Shown here: piece after piece, positions 13,257 to 15,912 of the stretch
How the letters are laid out: every line of letters begins with the position of its first letter
Numbering within the stretch: position 1 is the stretch's first letter
NCBI GenBank assembly: GCA_017515765.1
Contig: JAFWFF010000037.1
Location: 1-15,912, forward strand
Origin: Bacillota bacterium
Lineage (GTDB): Bacteria; Bacillota; Clostridia; Peptostreptococcales; Anaerovoracaceae
Reading direction: 5' to 3'
DNA: 15,912 nucleotides
Program-made: the position numbers and the translations under genes
The notes under the pieces: generated by a model
Told to the model about the DNA's origin: nothing
Databases searched by the model: none
What the model saw: the letters and a program-made list of their open reading frames with translations, nothing else

Positions 13257-14438
13257 CTATTTCGCTTTGAGTTTCTCCGCTGCTTCTTCGCGCTGCCTGC
13301 AGATCTCTCTCCACGAAGGACCGTTGCGGAGCATCTCGCTGAACTCGCTCAGGACTTCTGGTATCTCGATGTGCTGGGGGCAGACTGACGCGCAGGCGCC
13401 GCAGCCTATGCATTTATCGGGCCATTTCTCCTCGGGCGTCCCGTCCATCTGCATGGATACGGTCATCCCTCCGGCGAACTTCATGTCGTTGTATCCGGCG
13501 AGGAGCATCGGTATGTCGAGCTCCATCGGGCAGCCGTCGCAGCAGTATCTGCAGGCGGTGCAGGGAACGCCTTTCTTCAGCGTCTCGGCGATCTCGAGCA
13601 TCATGTTCCACTCATCTTTGCTGAGGGGCTCGCCTTCGCTGAAGGTCTTCACGTTGTCGGCCATCTGGTCAAAACAGGACATGCCGCTGAGGACTGTGGC
13701 TACCTCAGGGATCCCCACAAGCCACCTGAGAGCCCAGGAGGCGATGGATTCATCAGGCCTTAAGGCTTTGAGCCTCGCGTTGTTTTCCTCGCCCAGATCG
13801 GCCAGTTTTCCGCCTCTGACCGGTTCCATTACCATGACCGGGATCCCTCTGGAGCCAAGGAGTTCGATCTTCTTCTTCGCGTTCTGGAGCGTCCAGTCGA
13901 GATAGTTCAGCTGTATCTGGCAGAACTCGATCCTGTCGCCCAGAAAGTCGAGTATCTCTTCCAGGTTCTCCGCCCTTGCGTGAGTCGAGAAACCGAGGTG
14001 CTTGATCCTGCCGAGTTTCTTCTGCTTCACGAAGTAGTCGACTATCCCGAACGCTTCGTTCCTGTATGTATCAAAGCTGTTCTCGTAGATGTTGTGGAGC
14101 AGGTAGAAATCAAAGTAGTCCACGCCGCATTTCGCAAGCTGCTCTTCAAAGATGCCCTCGCAGTCGTATTCCTTCATGAACTGGTGGCCGGGGAATTTGG
14201 TGACCAGCTTGAAGCTCTCCCTGGGGTATTTGGCGAGGGCCTTGCCGATCGCTATCTCTGAATAGCCGTTGTGGTAGGGATAGGCTGTATCGTAATAGTT
14301 CACCCCGTTCGCCATCGCATAGTCGGTCATCCTTTCGACCTGTTCCTGGTCTATGCTGCCGTCTTCGAGAAGGGGGAGCCGCATCGTTCCGAAAGCGAGT
14401 TTTGATATCTTCTCGCCGCATGCTTCTGAATATTCCAT
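13257..14438 (-). CDS. Aldo/keto reductase with C-terminal two-cluster ferredoxin domain
   Basis: A 393-residue protein. Residues 1-285 form an aldo/keto reductase barrel with the catalytic set Asp50, Tyr55, Lys81 and His115 (motifs YDTAYPY, TKFPG, LLHNIY). Residues 293-353 carry two 4Fe-4S binding motifs: CTACRYCCDGCP (Cys293, 296, 299, 303) and CIGCGACASVCP (Cys343, 346, 349, 353). This fused form is common in Clostridia and other strict anaerobes and is thought to link carbonyl or alcohol chemistry to ferredoxin-type electron flow; substrates are mostly undetermined. The start has AAGGAGG ten bases upstream. It is the first gene of an operon with the CoA transferase, which suggests shared work on a hydroxy- or keto-acid, but this is inference. 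It begins 71 bases after the methyltransferase stop with no terminator visible between them. Confidence 0.92.
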   Translation of the reverse strand: MEYSEACGEKISKLAFGTMRLPLLEDGSIDQEQVERMTDYAMANGVNYYDTAYPYHNGYSEIAIGKALAKYPRESFKLVTKFPGHQFMKEYDCEGIFEEQLAKCGVDYFDFYLLHNIYENSFDTYRNEAFGIVDYFVKQKKLGRIKHLGFSTHARAENLEEILDFLGDRIEFCQIQLNYLDWTLQNAKKKIELLGSRGIPVMVMEPVRGGKLADLGEENNARLKALRPDESIASWALRWLVGIPEVATVLSGMSCFDQMADNVKTFSEGEPLSKDEWNMMLEIAETLKKGVPCTACRYCCDGCPMELDIPMLLAGYNDMKFAGGMTVSMQMDGTPEEKWPDKCIGCGACASVCPQHIEIPEVLSEFSEMLRNGPSWREICRQREEAAEKLKAK

Positions 14439-14509
14439 CTTTCAAAAACCTCCTTGCAGGACTGTTGTCTTTTGAGTCCACCGTTTTACCAAGTTTATCA
14501 CATACACCG

Positions 14510-15004
14510 TCAGAATGCACCTTCCAGGCGAAGCAGCGCTTCCTTCCGCTGAAGCCCGCCGGCATATCCGGTCAGCTCTCCGCGCGCCCCGAGGACCCTG
14601 TGACAGGGGTTGATCAAAGATACAGGGTTTCGCCCGACTGCGCCGCCGACCGCTCTCGCGGGAAACGCCGCAAGGCCTCTTTGATCTGCGATGACAGCCG
14701 CGATCTCTCCGTATGTGGTAGTCCGGCCAAAGGGGACCGAGAGAAGGATATCCCAGACTTCTTTCTGGAATGGGGTGCCCTTCGGCGCGAGGCGGGGAAG
14801 GAAGCCGGGATCCTTTCCGCCGAAATAGATACTCAGCCAGTCTTCAGCCTGACTGAAGACCGGAAGATACTTTTCAGCGGCGGGGCGGACGAGAGTCTGC
14901 GCATAGTGCTGCTGCCCCTCGAACCACAATCCGGTAATCGCATCTTCCTCTCCGGCGAGGAGTATGGTGCCCAGAGGCGAATCGACATAATGAATGAATT
15001 CCAT
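14510..15004 (-). CDS. Methylated-DNA--[protein]-cysteine S-methyltransferase
   Basis: A 164-residue suicide DNA-repair protein that takes the alkyl group from O6-methylguanine (or O4-methylthymine) onto its own cysteine. The N-terminal domain (1-75) is the usual ribonuclease-like fold, and the C-terminal domain has GTPFQKEVWDILLSVPFG (76-93), TYGEIA, the recognition helix RAVGGAVGRNP with its arginine finger (Arg117), and the active site INPCHRV with Cys134, followed by GYAGGLQRKEALLRLE. The cysteine is present, so it is a true transferase and not an alkyltransferase-like protein. No AraC/Ada domain is fused. The ATG at 15004 has GGGAGGA just upstream; an upstream in-frame start at 15133 would run into the LysE gene. 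It lies 14 bases after the LysE-type exporter gene and is probably co-transcribed with it. Confidence 0.94.
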   Translation of the reverse strand: MEFIHYVDSPLGTILLAGEEDAITGLWFEGQQHYAQTLVRPAAEKYLPVFSQAEDWLSIYFGGKDPGFLPRLAPKGTPFQKEVWDILLSVPFGRTTTYGEIAAVIADQRGLAAFPARAVGGAVGRNPVSLINPCHRVLGARGELTGYAGGLQRKEALLRLEGAF

Positions 15005-15018
15005 TCTGTTCCTCCCAA

Positions 15019-15612
15019 TCAGTTGATAACGATGCTGACGGCGCATATTACGAGAGACACGGCCATCACTATGTTTACAGGTTTGCGGTATTTGCTGAAG
15101 AACTGCTGCATGCCGGCTCCGGCAAAGAGCCATGCCAGATTGGCGACCGGGCCTCCGAGAAACGGGAGGAGCGCCGCGATCTTAAGCACGTCGGTATAGC
15201 TGTCGGCGTAGGGGAGGGCATAGGTGGTGAGCGCGGTTACGCAGCTTACCATTATCTTGGCGTTTGTGAGCTGTACCAGGAGTCCGGTAAAGAAATTGCA
15301 GAGCTTTCCCGCCTGCGCCGAGCCGACGTCGTCGCTTCTCAGAATGTGCCAGGCGAGCCAGAGGATGTACGCCGCGCCGATCCATTTGAGGACTGAGACA
15401 TGGCGGTCGACGACTATCCCCATAAACCATACTGCCAGGGAAGCCAGGAAAGCTATTATCGCGAACCCGGCAAAGATGCCCCGCCACTGTACCAGCGCCT
15501 GCTTACGGCCGTAAGTGATCGCGGACGCCAGCGAACAAAGGTTGGCAGGCCCGGGCGTTATGGCTGTAACGAAGCAATATAGAAGGAATGTGGGGACAAG
15601 GTGCAGGGGCAT
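15019..15612 (-). CDS. LysE/RhtB family amino-acid exporter
   Basis: A 197-residue inner-membrane protein of the LysE/RhtB superfamily, which exports amino acids or related small molecules by proton exchange. The family motif TPGPAN sits at residues 19-24 in the first hydrophobic segment. About six membrane segments follow (near 6-30, 42-65, 73-90, 105-130, 140-168 and 176-196), with the loop ILRSDDVGSAQAGKLCNFFTGLLVQLTNAKIM in the middle, where the N-x-K motif is typical. Length is normal. The start has AAGGAG seven bases upstream. It is the first gene of a two-gene unit with the DNA methyltransferase. The exported compound cannot be told; an AT-rich stretch at 15634-15665 with TATAAA on the minus strand may hold the promoter. 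Confidence 0.92.
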   Translation of the reverse strand: MPLHLVPTFLLYCFVTAITPGPANLCSLASAITYGRKQALVQWRGIFAGFAIIAFLASLAVWFMGIVVDRHVSVLKWIGAAYILWLAWHILRSDDVGSAQAGKLCNFFTGLLVQLTNAKIMVSCVTALTTYALPYADSYTDVLKIAALLPFLGGPVANLAWLFAGAGMQQFFSKYRKPVNIVMAVSLVICAVSIVIN

Positions 15613-15700
15613 GGGTGTCTCCTTGATGGCCGGATCCGAAGTTTATAGAATAAAAACATTTTAACATAGTCAGAGGCGGTTCGTCACTTGAAGTCTGGAC

Positions 15701-15724
15701 GTCTTCGCCCCATGCCCTCCGCCA
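15701..15724. repeat. Imperfect 24-bp direct repeat, copy 1
   Basis: Matches 15866-15889 at 21 of 24 positions; the three differences are all C/T changes. The copies start 165 bases apart. Confidence 0.75.
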
Positions 15725-15731
15725 GACATGG

Positions 15732-15759
15732 GACTGCCGACGGATGCAGCCGATCAGTC
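15732..15759. other. Hairpin-forming sequence
   Basis: GACTG (15732-15736) pairs with CAGTC (15755-15759), and an inner three-pair stem can form after small bulges. It lies between the two copies of the 24-bp repeat. Confidence 0.35.
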
Positions 15760-15816
15760 TGCGCTTCCAGCTTGACTTCCCGGGCATCCTTGGCATGTGA
15801 CCTTCCGCTGCTCCGG

Positions 15817-15842
15817 CTGCGACCAGGTCTTGCCGGTCGCAG
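15817..15842. other. Hairpin-forming inverted repeat
   Basis: CTGCGACC (15817-15824) pairs perfectly with GGTCGCAG (15835-15842). Two further G-C pairs inside leave one bulged base and a five-base loop. It lies between the repeat copies; no T run follows on either strand, so it is not a terminator. Confidence 0.5.
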
Positions 15843-15865
15843 GGATAGGTCATCATCGAACCAAG

Positions 15866-15889
15866 GTCCTCGTCCCATGTCCTCCGCCA
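15866..15889. repeat. Imperfect 24-bp direct repeat, copy 2
   Basis: Second copy of the 15701-15724 repeat. It ends 23 bases before the window edge, so further copies may lie outside. Confidence 0.75.
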
Positions 15890-15912
15890 ACGCAAAAGGA
15901 CGAGCCGTTGCT

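Larger units (their letters stand above)
15613..15912. other. Right-end region without a convincing gene
   Basis: About 300 bases. The first 50 are AT-rich and may hold the LysE promoter. The rest is GC-rich and no frame looks like a known protein: the open frames on the minus strand are rich in Arg and lack a family pattern. It contains a 24-bp direct repeat and at least two hairpins (see other entries). It may be the edge of a genomic repeat or of a structured RNA that continues beyond the window. Confidence 0.6.

Noticed and set aside
13234..13413. An upstream extension of the CoA transferase start
   Set aside because: It would overlap the aldo/keto reductase gene by about 150 bases and the added residues look like shadow sequence; the ATG at 13233 has a good ribosome site.
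14402..15199. A 265-codon plus-strand frame across the methyltransferase gene
   Set aside because: Antisense to a gene with a clear PCHRV active site; no family resemblance of its own.
15503..15895. A 130-codon minus-strand frame at the right edge containing the repeat (WRRTWDED and WRRAWGED)
   Set aside because: It overlaps the LysE gene start and shows no family pattern or ribosome site; the repeat is reported as DNA only.
1..15912. tRNA, rRNA, CRISPR arrays, insertion sequences, integrases or attachment sites
   Set aside because: None could be seen by reading; no regularly spaced repeats, transposase or integrase motifs were found.

Overview
The window reads as a stretch of chromosome from an anaerobic member of the Bacillota, most likely class Clostridia. 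The support is strong AGGAGG-type ribosome binding sites, a DUF3842 protein, a C_GCAxxG_C_C protein, a short Clostridia-type CstA, an XRE regulator of the usual Firmicutes type, ferredoxin-domain aldo/keto reductase and CaiB-type CoA transferase, and fairly high GC with many intrinsic terminators. Genus cannot be fixed from the sequence. No rRNA, tRNA, CRISPR array, insertion sequence or phage gene was seen. The window holds 16 credible protein genes, the first cut by the left edge.

Left block, + strand (1-5738): the 3' part of an aconitase, an isocitrate dehydrogenase and a cytosolic gamma-glutamyltransferase-like protein follow each other 14-16 bases apart and end at a strong terminator (4247-4280). 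The first two are the citrate-to-2-oxoglutarate steps that feed glutamate synthesis. A possible promoter overlapping that terminator would drive a lipid/diacylglycerol kinase and a DUF3842 protein, which end at a bidirectional terminator.

Middle block (5744-9581): a C_GCAxxG_C_C protein (-) diverges from a two-gene unit (+). That unit encodes a radical-SAM-fold protein from which every Fe-S cysteine motif has been lost, and a flavin-binding PPOX/NimA-type protein. A bidirectional terminator separates it from cstA (-). cstA is the last gene of a unit that begins with two small uncharacterised proteins whose genes overlap by ATGA.

Right block, - strand (10476-15612): a dimethylargininase-type amidinohydrolase; an XRE regulator fused to a complete-looking desulfoferrodoxin module, a candidate redox or superoxide sensor; an operon of an aldo/keto reductase with two 4Fe-4S clusters and a class III CoA transferase; and an operon of a LysE/RhtB exporter and a methylguanine-DNA methyltransferase. 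The last 300 bases hold no convincing gene, but carry an imperfect 24-bp direct repeat and several hairpins.

The two observations most worth following are the radical SAM pseudoenzyme (6250-7305) and the HTH-desulfoferrodoxin fusion (11352-11939).
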